Shown: positions 15,939-25,121 of the stretch, piece by piece
How positions within the stretch are numbered: position 1 is the first letter of the stretch
How the letters are laid out: each line of letters begins with the position of its first letter
From: Bacteroidota bacterium
GTDB lineage: Bacteria > Bacteroidota > Bacteroidia > NS11-12g > UBA955
Direction: 5' to 3'
Length of the DNA stretch: 63,321 nucleotides
Assembly (NCBI GenBank): GCA_005798825.1
Contig: SYIL01000045.1
Coordinates: 1 to 63,321, forward strand
The notes under the pieces: model-generated
What the model was told of the DNA's origin: nothing
What the model saw: the letters and a program-made list of their open reading frames with translations, nothing else
Databases searched by the model: none
Made by a program: the position numbers and the translations under genes

Positions 15939-17819
15939 TTACATTCTTTCTACTGCCTGTATACCCAAAATAGTTAAGGCATGTTTGAGTGTATGAGCGG
16001 TGAGATAAGCCATTTTTAATCGGGTGTTTTTAGCAATGATATTGGTTTCACGCAAGATGTGGCATCCATTGTAGAATCGGTTAAATGTTCTGGACAAATC
16101 GATGCAGTATTGGCAAATAATGGCCGGTGAAAATTGTATGGCAGCTGTGTTTATTTCGTTTGGATAACGGTATAGTGTCTGAATAATTTCCACTTCTAGG
16201 GGATGTAAATCCTGCCCAATTTCTCCTGTTTCCCAGCCCTTTCCCGCACCACGCAAAATACTTTGAATACGCGCATAGGTATATTGAACAAAAGGTCCAG
16301 TATCGCCCTGAAAGTCGATACTTTCTTGGGGATTAAATAGCATTCGTTTGCGAGGATCCACTTTTAAAATAAAAAATTTTAGGGCAGACAATCCGAGTGA
16401 TTCATATATGTTTTCGAGTTCTGCTGAATTTATGCCATCGGTTTTGCCCAATTCCAAGGTTTTGGCTTTGGCTTCATCAACCATCTCTTGCACCAAGTCG
16501 TCGGCATCTACAACGGTTCCTTCCCTACTTTTCATTTTTCCACTGGGTAGGTCCACCATGCCGTAGCTCAGATGAAACAGGCCTTGAGCATAGGGTCTAC
16601 CCAATTTTTTTAGTATCAGAAACAAGACTTTAAAATGGTATTCCTGCTCGTTTCCTACCACATAAATACTTCTATCTACAAGGTGTTGTTTAAATTTGAG
16701 TTCTGCAGTTCCAATGTCTTGGGTAATGTAGACACTGGTTCCATCAGCACGAAGAACAATTTTTTCGTCAAGCCCCTCTTCTCGTAAATCAATCCAAACA
16801 CTGTTGTCTTGTTTGCGGTAAAACACCCCATCAGCCAGACCCACATCGATGACATCTTTACCCAATTTATAAGTATCAGATTCATAATAATATTGATCAA
16901 AGGAGACACCTAATCGTGTATATGTTTTTTCAAAACCACTGTAAACCCAAGCATTCATGGTTTTCCATAGTGAAATCACCTGGGGTTCACTGGCTTCCCA
17001 ATCGCGGAGCATTTGCTGACAAGCACGCATCAATTCCGAGTGGTTGCGCACCAGTTCTTTGATATCGTCTTTTAATTTCCCGATTTGTTTTTCTTCGGAT
17101 GCTTTCTTGAGTTGATCCAATAGCAAAGCGTACTGCTCAGCAATGGGTTTTGGCGCAGCCCATTTGCCATTGATTGCCATTTCTATAATGGGAAGGGTTT
17201 CTTCACGAAGGGCATTTTCAAACAGTACATAATATTTACCAACCAAATGGTCTCCTTTTGTTTGGCTCGATTCGGGGGTTTCTCCGTTTCCAAACCGTTG
17301 CCAGGCGACCATGGATTTACAAATATGGATGCCCCTATCGTTGACTAAATTGGCCATTACAACATCATATCCGGAGGCCTTAAAAATCCTTGAAAGGCTG
17401 AGCCCGAGAAGATTATTGCGAACGTGTCCTAAGTGGAGGGGCTTATTTGTATTGGGTGAAGAGTATTCAACCATTACTTTTTCCCCAGCCCCCATTTGCG
17501 TATTGCCAAAGCTGGGATTGTTCCAATTTAATTGCAAAAAATCGGCATAAATACGGGTACTGAGACTGATGTTTAAGAACCCTTTTACCACATTGAATGC
17601 ACTTACCATATTCCCATGGCTTAACAAGATCTCCCCAATTGATTTGGCAGTATTTTCGGGGGTAGAACGCGAAATGCGTAATAGAGGGAAAACCACAAAG
17701 GTATAATCTCCCACAAAATCGGGATGGGTACGCTCGATTTTGATAGGCTGAGGAATACTGCCATAGAGACTGTTCACGGCATTTGCGATTTGGTCCGATA
17801 GCGCCTGTTCAAGATTCAT
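15939..17819 (-). CDS. argS: Arginyl-tRNA synthetase
   Basis: A 626-residue class I synthetase that charges tRNA-Arg; the start of a tRNA-Arg gene is at the other end of the window. The N-terminal additional domain (residues 1-110) is followed by the HIGH-type motif SPNTNKPLHLGHVRNN (about 121-136), the KMSKS equivalent KMKSREGTVVDADDL near 430, and the anticodon-binding helical domain in the last 130 residues ending with the typical HTLKHALTILGIQAVERM. It is longer than the usual 560-590 residues owing to an insertion of about 50 residues around 175-280. A -7 box lies 7 bases upstream of the ATG. Confidence 0.97.
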   Translation of the reverse strand: MNLEQALSDQIANAVNSLYGSIPQPIKIERTHPDFVGDYTFVVFPLLRISRSTPENTAKSIGEILLSHGNMVSAFNVVKGFLNISLSTRIYADFLQLNWNNPSFGNTQMGAGEKVMVEYSSPNTNKPLHLGHVRNNLLGLSLSRIFKASGYDVVMANLVNDRGIHICKSMVAWQRFGNGETPESSQTKGDHLVGKYYVLFENALREETLPIIEMAINGKWAAPKPIAEQYALLLDQLKKASEEKQIGKLKDDIKELVRNHSELMRACQQMLRDWEASEPQVISLWKTMNAWVYSGFEKTYTRLGVSFDQYYYESDTYKLGKDVIDVGLADGVFYRKQDNSVWIDLREEGLDEKIVLRADGTSVYITQDIGTAELKFKQHLVDRSIYVVGNEQEYHFKVLFLILKKLGRPYAQGLFHLSYGMVDLPSGKMKSREGTVVDADDLVQEMVDEAKAKTLELGKTDGINSAELENIYESLGLSALKFFILKVDPRKRMLFNPQESIDFQGDTGPFVQYTYARIQSILRGAGKGWETGEIGQDLHPLEVEIIQTLYRYPNEINTAAIQFSPAIICQYCIDLSRTFNRFYNGCHILRETNIIAKNTRLKMAYLTAHTLKHALTILGIQAVERM

Positions 17820-17826
17820 TCTGAGG

Positions 17827-17834
17827 CAAAAATA
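17827..17834 (-). promoter_or_regulatory. -7 box TATTTTTG of argS
   Basis: TATTTTTG on the minus strand matches TAnnTTTG and ends 7 bases before the argS ATG, implying a leader of only a few bases. No convincing -33 TTG is present. Confidence 0.4.
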
Positions 17835-17924
17835 GGTTTTTTGGCTTGGCTCGGGTGGAAAAACTGATTTCTGAAAGATTTTGCCTGATGGGGCAAACTT
17901 TTGATTTGGCTTGAGACAAGTTGT

Positions 17925-18383
17925 TTAATCGTGGTGGTACCCTGTGCCTCTCAGAATAGTCAAAGCACGATAAATTTGTTCAGTCATTACTACCCGAGCC
18001 AAGTGATGCGGAAAAATCCAATCGCTGAGACGTATACTGGCATATTCATTTCGCAATGTTTCGGTAAACCCATAGGCCCCTCCAATGGCAAAAATAATTT
18101 TTCCACGCGATTGAGCCAGTGTTTTGTCTAAATAGTTCGCAAATCCTTTGCTGGTAAAAGATTTCCCCCTTTCATCACACAAAATGAGGGTATCACCGAC
18201 GTTCACAAATTTACGCAGTGTGTCGCTTTCTTTGATTTTCTGGATTTCCGGATCGGGGTTTCGGGCAGCAGGTAAGAGTGCAATTTTTACGGAGTGCATG
18301 GGAGCACAGCGCTTTAGATAATCGGAACAAAGAAAATCAATTTCTGGATTTTTGTGGTTTTCAATAGCGGCAACGACGATCAC
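17925..18383 (-). CDS. rlmH: 23S rRNA (pseudouridine-1915 N3)-methyltransferase RlmH
   Basis: A 152-residue SPOUT-class methyltransferase that modifies helix 69 of 23S rRNA with S-adenosylmethionine. The C-terminal trefoil knot is clear: IIFAIGGAYGF near residue 95 (the SAM-binding loop), ASIRLSDWIFPHHLARVVMTEQIYRA, and the terminal RGTGYHHD. The only in-frame start is the GTG at 18383, which falls within the first beta strand; upstream in-frame codons encode residues compatible with the strand (K-I-P-I) but offer no ATG, GTG or TTG, so the true start may be unusual or a few residues may be missing. Confidence 0.93.
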   Translation of the reverse strand: MIVVAAIENHKNPEIDFLCSDYLKRCAPMHSVKIALLPAARNPDPEIQKIKESDTLRKFVNVGDTLILCDERGKSFTSKGFANYLDKTLAQSRGKIIFAIGGAYGFTETLRNEYASIRLSDWIFPHHLARVVMTEQIYRALTILRGTGYHHD

Positions 18384-18448
18384 AATCGGGATTTTTGCAA
18401 AAACGAGACTGTTGTCAGTGGCTGAAAAAATTGAAAGTGTCCTCTCAA

Positions 18449-19414
18449 TTAGTTGTTGAGAATTTCAAGTATTTTATCCAATTGAGGCGTGAGAATAATT
18501 TCTGTACGGCGGTTTTTTGCGCGTCCTTCGGGAGTTTCGTTGCTGGCAATGGGTTGTGTTTCTCCCCGGCCAACTGCTTGAATACGTTTGGGGTTCATCT
18601 CCGCATCTACGATCAGTATTCGGGCGATACTTGTCGCACGAAGTACACTCAAATCCCAGTTGTCTTTGATAGATTCACTGCCCTTCATTGGAATATCATC
18701 GGTATGACCCTCGATGGCCATTTGAACACTTTCATTTTTGTTTAGCACTTTTCCAATCTCAATTAAAGGGTCTCTGCCTTTGGCATCTACAACAATGCTT
18801 CCGCTTGCAAATAGAAGTTTTTCAGGTAAAATAACATACACTTTTCCATTGCGGTATTCGACTTTAATATCCAGTTTTTCGAATCCTGCAAGGGCTTTTG
18901 CGATGGCTTCTTTGAGTTCGAGTACCGCCTTTTCTTTGCGGGTAAGTTCCGCTTCAAGATCTTTCACACGCTGACTGGTTTTTTCCAATTCTTTGCGAAG
19001 TTGTTCGAGTCGGGCGCGTTCTTCTTCCGCTTTGGCCAATGCAGCGTTTAGTTCAAGTTCTTTTGTTTGAAGGATTTTATTTTTGATATTAATTTCTGTC
19101 GCGAGATTTTGTCTTTGCCCATCCAGTGTTGAGCCTAGATTTCGGATATATTGAAGATTTTCCTCAAGTTGTAATTGGCAGGTTTCCACCGTGTCTTTGA
19201 GTTCACTGAGGTGTTTTTCTGTGGCCGATTTTTCCGCTTGAATTTCAGCGAGACCCGATACCAATGACGTATTTTTTTCGAGGCAATCAGCATTTTTTCT
19301 TTCAAGGATTTTTTCCATCTCTACTTTTGACGCTTCGAGGGCTTGAAATTGTTTTTTGCTTACGCAAGAGCTTGTCGCCACAGCCAAAGCAAATAAAATC
19401 CATCCATATTTCAT
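18449..19414 (-). CDS. OmpA-family lipoprotein with long coiled coil
   Basis: A 321-residue lipoprotein: signal ending TSSC (Cys17), a continuous heptad-rich coiled coil from about residue 25 to 185, then an OmpA/MotB C-terminal peptidoglycan-binding domain (about 195-315) containing the beta strand with LLFASGS, the motif IEGHTDDIPM, and NRRTEIIL near the end. Such proteins tie the outer membrane to peptidoglycan; the long coiled coil may set the width of the periplasm. The -7-like sequence TAAATTCG ends 6 bases before the ATG. It is separate from the TonB-type receptor gene upstream (137-base gap). Confidence 0.88.
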   Translation of the reverse strand: MKYGWILFALAVATSSCVSKKQFQALEASKVEMEKILERKNADCLEKNTSLVSGLAEIQAEKSATEKHLSELKDTVETCQLQLEENLQYIRNLGSTLDGQRQNLATEINIKNKILQTKELELNAALAKAEEERARLEQLRKELEKTSQRVKDLEAELTRKEKAVLELKEAIAKALAGFEKLDIKVEYRNGKVYVILPEKLLFASGSIVVDAKGRDPLIEIGKVLNKNESVQMAIEGHTDDIPMKGSESIKDNWDLSVLRATSIARILIVDAEMNPKRIQAVGRGETQPIASNETPEGRAKNRRTEIILTPQLDKILEILNN

Positions 19415-19551
19415 ACACTGCGAATTTAAACACCGGGCGAAGTGCGAGCTCTATCCTTTATTCACATGTTGCCGGAAGTGGACACATACCTATGGTCAAT
19501 TTGCCCTTTGGGTGGCTCCGTTTTTTTTGATCAGCCCCATGTAATCGCCGA

Positions 19552-22047
19552 TTAAAAATTTAACTTATAGTAAAATAGTGGAAGAAAACCCAGTTGATAG
19601 GTTTCTCTGAAAAAGGGTTTTGTGTCTACATAGCTGTATTTCAAGACATTTTTCACATTCGTCACGTTCACAAAATCAAAAGCGATTTCGTGGGATATCC
19701 GTTTCGCGTTGATTCTATAAGCAATACGTATATCGAATCGGCGGTAGGGCGAGCCAAATCGCTTTGTATTCTTTAAAGAGCCAATTTCAATATATTCACG
19801 TTCATTTTTTGTAGCCAATGAATCGATAGGTGAAAATCTTCGCGCTCCGGCGAAGGTCATTTTGCCACCAATATTCAATGAGTTTTTGTTTTTAAATACA
19901 AATTCTCTTGCTATTAAACCATTGGCAGCATAATTGGTATTAAAGTCACTGCTTCTCCATATGTTATCGCTTCCTTGGTATTGTGCATCAAAAACGCTAA
20001 GCGAGGCCAAATAATAAAATCCTCTGCTGAAAAATTTCTCAATGGTAAACTCCATCCCATAATTGTACCCTTTGCCTGCATTTTGCAAACTATCGGGGAA
20101 GAATCTGCTGAATCCACTCCCAGTATTTGCCAGTGAAAAGGACGAACTTTTTAGTTCAATAGGCAGGTTAGACAGAGATTGGTAATAGGTTTCTATTTTA
20201 ATTCTACTGGATTTCCCCATTTGGTGGTCCCAGCCCAAAACCGCGTGATTGCTTCTCGACAAGCCCATTTTCATGTTATGGGGGGTATTGTTCCCAGGTT
20301 GTTGGAAGTAGTATACATAGGCACTTTGATTCTGAGAGTGCATGCCTAATCCCAGATTCAATGCATCGCGTTTGGTGAGTTGATAACGGGCCCCCAAACG
20401 CAACAGTGGACCACTGTTACTGGTATTACTAATCGTTTTATGAGTTGCCAAATTTTTTCTTTCCAAAGGGGTATTGGATGGATCGAATGTGATGGTATAG
20501 GTTTGCATTTGAATTCCAGCACTGAGTGTTATTGCCGGGGTAAATTTATATTTCCATTGAATATAGGGAATGAGCATGAAAGCATTTCCATTGGCATTCC
20601 AACGGGTACTAAATTTCCAAAATAAGGGCTTATCGGGATTAAAATTTAGGCCACTATCCAAGAATGTATAGCGGTATTCTGTTGCTTGAATTCCTGCCCG
20701 CAAGGAACTTTTTGCAGAGAATTTTTTGTTGTAAAACGCATGAACACCGTATGTCTTTGTATCGAAAGTATATCCCAAATTGGGCACCAGAGAATCTTGT
20801 TTGTATTGAAGAAAAGATTTTCCGTTCCGTATAATTGTATCTGTAACATGTCTAAAAACGAGTTCGTGGTGAGCATTTACACTTTGCCATGTCATCGCAG
20901 CGCTCAGCTTTACATAACTACTTTTAGTTAAGTTGTACTGAAAGCTGCTTCCCCAAACGTGCATTTTTGAAGTAAAATACTGGTCGCGGTCATTGTCGCC
21001 ATATAACTCGCTACTGCTTTCTTTCTGGTTGCTGATATTGATATCAATCGCACTGCTTCCACCTATTCCAAAGAAACTTAGGTTTCCTTTATTGTTTTTT
21101 AAGGGGAAATTTAGTTTGCACGAATAATCCTGGTAATTGGGCACTGCATTAGTTCCAATGGGAATCTTCAATGCGCTAAACATAGACAAAGTGCTATATC
21201 TGTATGTTGCCAGATAACTGGCACTGCTTTTTTTATTGAAATACCCTTCGGCCAAAATATCAGCCCCTAACAAGCCAATTTGAGAGCTATACTCTCGTTT
21301 TTTATTATTTCCATTACGCAATTTTAAATCAAATGCGCCAGCATTTGCATTGCCATATTCGGCTGGGAATGCCCCAGTAAAAAAATCTGAGTTTCCCAAG
21401 ATTTTATTGTTGATAATCGAAACAGAACCACCGGTAGTTCCCGGAATTGCAAAGTGATTGGGGTTGGGAATATCAATTCCCTCCAGTCGCCACAAAATCC
21501 CCTGGGGCGAATTTCCCCTCACTACGATGTCATTGCGGGAGTCATCGGCACCCTGAACCCCGGCAAAATTAGATGCCATTCTGGCCGGATCTCCCCTGCT
21601 TCCTGCAAAACGATCTGTTTCATCCACCGTAAATAATCTTGCAGAGATCAGGGCAGCATCGTTGTTGGGCTTGTCTCCTTTAGATTTTCCTTTGATGCTA
21701 ACTTCACCCACTTTTTCTATAATTTGTTCTAGCTCGTAATTGAGGATAACCTCTTTTCCGGTTGTTACAACAATATTGTTTGTGCTAAAAACCTGGTAAT
21801 CGGCTGCTTCAATTGCAATTGCATATCGTCCAACTGGGACATTGTTAAGGGTAAATTCACCCATTTCATTTGCTTGTGTTTCAAATGTTGCCGGAGGGTT
21901 TGTTACGGGACCATCGAAATAAATCTTTGCATTTTTAATCACACTTTGTGATTCTTTGTCGCGTAGGGTTCCACGCACTATTTGGTTTTGGGCAAGCAAC
22001 TGTTTTCCCAATACCATGAGCGTAAATATCAACAATACTTTTTTCAT
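19552..22047 (-). CDS. TonB-dependent-receptor-like outer membrane protein
   Basis: An 831-residue outer-membrane beta-barrel. Signal peptide residues 1-20 (ending LLAQ), then a carboxypeptidase-regulatory-like domain (about 22-105, beginning QIVRGTLRDKESQSVIKNA), a plug-like domain (about 120-225, with GVQGADDSRNDIVVRGNSP and LEGIDIPNPNHF) and a C-terminal 22-strand-type barrel. This is the SusC/FecA architecture, but no SusD partner is adjacent, so the ligand is unknown. The ATG at 22047 is used rather than an upstream ATG at 22080 because it starts the signal peptide and because the promoter lies between the two. Confidence 0.88.
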   Translation of the reverse strand: MKKVLLIFTLMVLGKQLLAQNQIVRGTLRDKESQSVIKNAKIYFDGPVTNPPATFETQANEMGEFTLNNVPVGRYAIAIEAADYQVFSTNNIVVTTGKEVILNYELEQIIEKVGEVSIKGKSKGDKPNNDAALISARLFTVDETDRFAGSRGDPARMASNFAGVQGADDSRNDIVVRGNSPQGILWRLEGIDIPNPNHFAIPGTTGGSVSIINNKILGNSDFFTGAFPAEYGNANAGAFDLKLRNGNNKKREYSSQIGLLGADILAEGYFNKKSSASYLATYRYSTLSMFSALKIPIGTNAVPNYQDYSCKLNFPLKNNKGNLSFFGIGGSSAIDINISNQKESSSELYGDNDRDQYFTSKMHVWGSSFQYNLTKSSYVKLSAAMTWQSVNAHHELVFRHVTDTIIRNGKSFLQYKQDSLVPNLGYTFDTKTYGVHAFYNKKFSAKSSLRAGIQATEYRYTFLDSGLNFNPDKPLFWKFSTRWNANGNAFMLIPYIQWKYKFTPAITLSAGIQMQTYTITFDPSNTPLERKNLATHKTISNTSNSGPLLRLGARYQLTKRDALNLGLGMHSQNQSAYVYYFQQPGNNTPHNMKMGLSRSNHAVLGWDHQMGKSSRIKIETYYQSLSNLPIELKSSSFSLANTGSGFSRFFPDSLQNAGKGYNYGMEFTIEKFFSRGFYYLASLSVFDAQYQGSDNIWRSSDFNTNYAANGLIAREFVFKNKNSLNIGGKMTFAGARRFSPIDSLATKNEREYIEIGSLKNTKRFGSPYRRFDIRIAYRINAKRISHEIAFDFVNVTNVKNVLKYSYVDTKPFFRETYQLGFLPLFYYKLNF

Positions 22048-22050
22048 GTT

Positions 22051-22080
22051 CGAATGTAAGAATTTGTTTAGTGTAATCAA
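22051..22080 (-). promoter_or_regulatory. Predicted promoter of the receptor gene (TTG-N19-TACATTCG)
   Basis: On the minus strand TTG (22080-22078) is separated by 19 bases from TACATTCG (22058-22051), one mismatch from TAnnTTTG at consensus spacing. The box ends 3 bases before the ATG at 22047, so the mRNA would be leaderless. Confidence 0.45.
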
Positions 22081-22193
22081 TTACGGAAAATCACAAGTGT
22101 TTCTGAAATTATTACGATAAATCGCATACGGAAGGAGTTTCAACAAGAATTGGTTCGAATTGCTCGAAGTGATCATAGCAAAAAATAGGGGCT

Positions 22194-22229
22194 ATAAGAA
22201 TAAAATAAGGGAAATAAGAATGAAATAAG
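22194..22229. repeat. Two 16-bp direct repeats spaced 20 bp apart
   Basis: ATAAGAATAAAATAAG (22194-22209) and ATAAGAATGAAATAAG (22214-22229) differ at one base and are offset by exactly 20 bp, two turns of the helix. They lie between the rng stop and the receptor promoter. They could be tandem operator sites or simple A-rich drift. Confidence 0.5.
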
Positions 22230-22244
22230 AGGAATCGAATGAAT

Positions 22245-23801
22245 TTACTCTTCTTGATTTACAACCTGCTTTGATTCGTTCTCAAGTTGATAGGCAGTAA
22301 GGGATAGGGATGGGTCGGCTTGGAGTTTTAACCAATGCTTGTGTTTTAACCACCATCTCATACGAAGAGAGGGGATTCCATGACGGAAATAATTTGTAAT
22401 AAGTGGATTCGCCCGAAGGGTAACATGTTTTTGGTTCATATTTTCCCACAAATAATTGATTTCATTTTCGATTTTGTCAATCAACTGAATGCTGGAATCC
22501 ATCTTCCCTGTTCCGTTGCAGCTAATGCATACTTCTTGTGTAGCAATTTCGGTGGCAGGGCGAACCCGTTCACGGGTAATCTGGACCAAACCAAATTTGC
22601 TCATCGGCAAAATATTGTGTCTCGCCCTATCGGTTTTCATAGCTATTTTCAGCGTCTGAAATAATTCATTTTTCTTTTTTGGATCGCGCATATCGATAAA
22701 ATCGATCACGATAATGCCACCCATGTCTCTCAATCGAACTTGTCGGGCAATTTCTTCTACAGCTTCAAGATTTATTTTAAGAACATTGGCTTCTCTATTT
22801 TGCTGGTCGTAGGAAGTGCTTCCGCTATTTACATCAACAACATGCAGTGCCTCGGTATGCTCAATGACAAGGTATGCACCACCACTGAATGGAACATTTC
22901 GACCAAATGAACTTTGAATTTGTCGGTTTATGTTGAATTGATCGAATAAGCCAATCTTACCTTGGTGTAATTTTACAATTTTATCGCTGTCGGCATTGTA
23001 CTTGGTCAGCGTCTCTTTTACAGAAGCATAAATTTCGGGATCGTTGCTAACGATTTGGGTGAATGAATCATTTAAAATATCCCGTAGTAATGTTTGTAAG
23101 CGGTTTCCCTCACCCAGTACTTTTGAAGAAGTTGGGGCATTTTTGAGGGCTTGAATTAATGTATTCCATTTTTTTACCAGCTCGCGCATGTCTTTGTCTA
23201 ACTCTTCGAGGGCAACACCCTCGCTTACTGTGCGAATGATTACACCAAAATTGTGGGGTCTTATACTGTCGGCAAGATCTTTTAAACGACTTTTTTCTTT
23301 TGGGTTGCCAATTTTACGACTTATCGATACGGTATTGTTAAATGGAACCAAGATAAAGTAGCGACCTGGAATGCTAATATCACACGATATTTTTGGTCCT
23401 TTGTTGGCGATAGGCTCTTTGATTACCTGAACCAAAAGGGGTTCACCCACCTTTAATACATTGCCAATTTTTCCTGTTTTTACAATGGGTTCTTCGACAG
23501 TAAACTGGTCTAGATCGCCCGATCGTGGATTTCCAGCAATGGCAGATTTTACCACCTTACGGAGTGATTTGAGGTTTGGCCCTAGGTCGAAATAAGTCAA
23601 GAAACCGTCTTTCTCTCCGCCAACGTGAATGAAGGCAGCATTGAGAGACGGGGAGATTTTTTTGACTTTACCCAAATAAAAATCACCTACTTGAAAACCA
23701 TCGGATGGGTTTTCTCTGTGAAATTCTATGAGCTTCCGGTTTGAAAGAAGTGCAATTTCTACCCCAGCCGAACTTTTTTGTATGATTAATTCGTTGGACA
23801 A
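22245..23801 (-). CDS. rng: Ribonuclease E/G family protein
   Basis: A 518-residue endoribonuclease of RNase G size that processes rRNA and mRNA. An S1-like RNA-binding domain (about 40-130, with VGDFYLGKVKKISPSLNAAF) is followed by the DNase I-like catalytic core with metal-binding aspartates in HVVDVNSGS (near 310) and IVIDFIDMRD (near 345), and the zinc-link motif CISCNGTG (near 420). The start is a TTG at 23801, since in-frame stops lie just upstream and the residues that follow (SNELII) are the usual beginning. It is the last gene of an operon with hup, a TPR gene and a 29-codon gene. Confidence 0.95.
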   Translation of the reverse strand: MSNELIIQKSSAGVEIALLSNRKLIEFHRENPSDGFQVGDFYLGKVKKISPSLNAAFIHVGGEKDGFLTYFDLGPNLKSLRKVVKSAIAGNPRSGDLDQFTVEEPIVKTGKIGNVLKVGEPLLVQVIKEPIANKGPKISCDISIPGRYFILVPFNNTVSISRKIGNPKEKSRLKDLADSIRPHNFGVIIRTVSEGVALEELDKDMRELVKKWNTLIQALKNAPTSSKVLGEGNRLQTLLRDILNDSFTQIVSNDPEIYASVKETLTKYNADSDKIVKLHQGKIGLFDQFNINRQIQSSFGRNVPFSGGAYLVIEHTEALHVVDVNSGSTSYDQQNREANVLKINLEAVEEIARQVRLRDMGGIIVIDFIDMRDPKKKNELFQTLKIAMKTDRARHNILPMSKFGLVQITRERVRPATEIATQEVCISCNGTGKMDSSIQLIDKIENEINYLWENMNQKHVTLRANPLITNYFRHGIPSLRMRWWLKHKHWLKLQADPSLSLTAYQLENESKQVVNQEE

Positions 23802-23828
23802 AATGCGGAATTAGGATGGCGAACCAAT

Positions 23829-23918
23829 TTATTTCTTTTTGTGACGGTTCTTGCGCAAACGCTTTTTTCTTTTGTGCGTTGCAATTTTATGACGTTTTCT
23901 TTTTTTACCGCTTGGCAT
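23829..23918 (-). CDS. 29-aa basic AURKAIP1/COX24 (mS38, bS22-like) ribosomal protein
   Basis: A complete 29-codon gene: M-P-S-G, then almost only Lys, Arg and His, with K-R-H-K-I-A-T-H-K in the middle, ending K-N-R-H-K-K-K before TAA. The start MPSGKKRKRHKIATHKRKKR is the hallmark of the Bacteroidota proteins with an AURKAIP1/COX24 domain, related to mitochondrial mS38 and to mycobacterial bS22, which bind rRNA in the small subunit. It lies 18 bases after the TPR gene stop and 27 bases before rng, all on one strand, in an operon with an RNase that processes rRNA. Its ribosomal role is inferred from the family. Confidence 0.88.
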   Translation of the reverse strand: MPSGKKRKRHKIATHKRKKRLRKNRHKKK

Positions 23919-23936
23919 ATCTAATTTTTTCTTTTT

Positions 23937-24749
23937 TTATTGACTTTTATTTTGTGTTTTTACTGCCAAGTTAAGGTAAACCTTTGCGTTAACAGAATCT
24001 CCAACTATACCAAATATATCGCTCATTTCGAACAACCATCTAGAATTTTCGGGTTGCAAAGATATCAATTTCTCGCATTTTTTAAGTGCTTTTGGCCACT
24101 GTTGTGATTTTTTTAACAGATTTAGATGAATAAAATGGGTTTCAATATTGCTGCTGTCCGATGCGAGTGCTTGTCTGAGTGTACCCAAAAATTGCATTGG
24201 CGCTTGTAAATATTCACTTTGGTACACAATCAAAGCATTCATAATTTGGGTATTGGATGGTTGTTTTTTTAACCCAATATCAATGTATTTTTTTCCCAAT
24301 TGAAATAAATATGCCGAAATGACCGGTGTTTCCATCACGCTTGCTCCAGCAAATACTAAACTTCGGGCAATTTCTGTTTCATTGCGAATGCCAAATTGCT
24401 CGGCTAGGTCGGTTTGAAGTAGGGCAACCAAGGCCGTATTTTCGGTTTCCTCTGCCCAACGTAGAGCAAGTTCCAGGCTGTCTTTTGAATAACTTCCTGG
24501 TTTACTGGTTAATATGCGAGATACGAATGGACTGGGCTTGGATTTTTCAAATATGGTATTGAGGAACTCAATGCGGGTGATTTCTCGCTGTGGTAGTTCA
24601 TCTCCAACCAGTATTTGCTTTTCACTTTTTGCAGCACTGTTTGTTTCCTTTGGATGAAATTGGGACGACTTCCACCTATTGGCAATCAGTATGATTCCAA
24701 CAAACCCAAACAGTATTACTGTAAACCAAACGCGCGAATGATTAACCAC
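23937..24749 (-). CDS. Membrane-anchored tetratricopeptide-repeat protein
   Basis: A 270-residue protein with one N-terminal transmembrane helix (about residues 7-24) and a soluble helical domain. TPR-like pairs are visible at residues about 165-265 (ALVALLQTDLAEQFG earlier, then SSNIETHFIHLNLLKKSQQW, ALKKCEKLISLQPENSRWLF and MSDIFGIVGDSVNAKVYLNL). It is the second gene of the hup-TPR-bS22-rng operon (22 bases after hup, 18 before the small gene), a conserved Bacteroidota order. A scaffold role is likely; its partner is unknown. Confidence 0.8.
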   Translation of the reverse strand: MVNHSRVWFTVILFGFVGIILIANRWKSSQFHPKETNSAAKSEKQILVGDELPQREITRIEFLNTIFEKSKPSPFVSRILTSKPGSYSKDSLELALRWAEETENTALVALLQTDLAEQFGIRNETEIARSLVFAGASVMETPVISAYLFQLGKKYIDIGLKKQPSNTQIMNALIVYQSEYLQAPMQFLGTLRQALASDSSNIETHFIHLNLLKKSQQWPKALKKCEKLISLQPENSRWLFEMSDIFGIVGDSVNAKVYLNLAVKTQNKSQ

Positions 24750-24772
24750 GCGACAAAGTTACACAATCTGTG

Positions 24773-25072
24773 TTAGAGGAGTGAGCTAAGAGATTTACTT
24801 TCCTTAACTTGAATAGCAAATTCTTTGGCCGGTTTAAAGCGGGCTACAAAGTGGGCCGGAACAATCAGGCTTGTATTTCGCTTGATATTTCGAGCCACCT
24901 TGGTTTTCCGTTTTTTCAATTCAAAGGTTCCAAATCCCCTTAAATAAATGTTGTTACCTGCAACCATGGAAGATTTGGCAACCAAGAAGAAGTTGTCTAT
25001 AGTGTCGGCAATAATGGTCTTCTCCAAACCAGTCCGCAATGCAATTTCGTTAACGATTTCTGACTTTGTCAT
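24773..25072 (-). CDS. HU/IHF-family DNA-binding protein
   Basis: A 99-residue nucleoid protein. It begins MTKSEIVNEIA and has the HU helical dimer body followed by the beta arm: GNNIYLRGFGTFELKKRKTKVARN near residues 40-63 is the canonical HU signature, with the basic arm RNIKRNTSLIVPAH after it; the arm-tip Pro is P72 or near. HU/IHF bends DNA without strong sequence preference. The ATG at 25072 is chosen over longer in-frame readings that run into mutY. It heads the minus-strand operon and is divergent from mutY (49-base gap). Confidence 0.93.
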   Translation of the reverse strand: MTKSEIVNEIALRTGLEKTIIADTIDNFFLVAKSSMVAGNNIYLRGFGTFELKKRKTKVARNIKRNTSLIVPAHFVARFKPAKEFAIQVKESKSLSSLL

Positions 25073-25121
25073 AATATTTGACTGCAAAAAAACTACAAAA
25101 GTTGTTCTTTTGCTACTGTTT

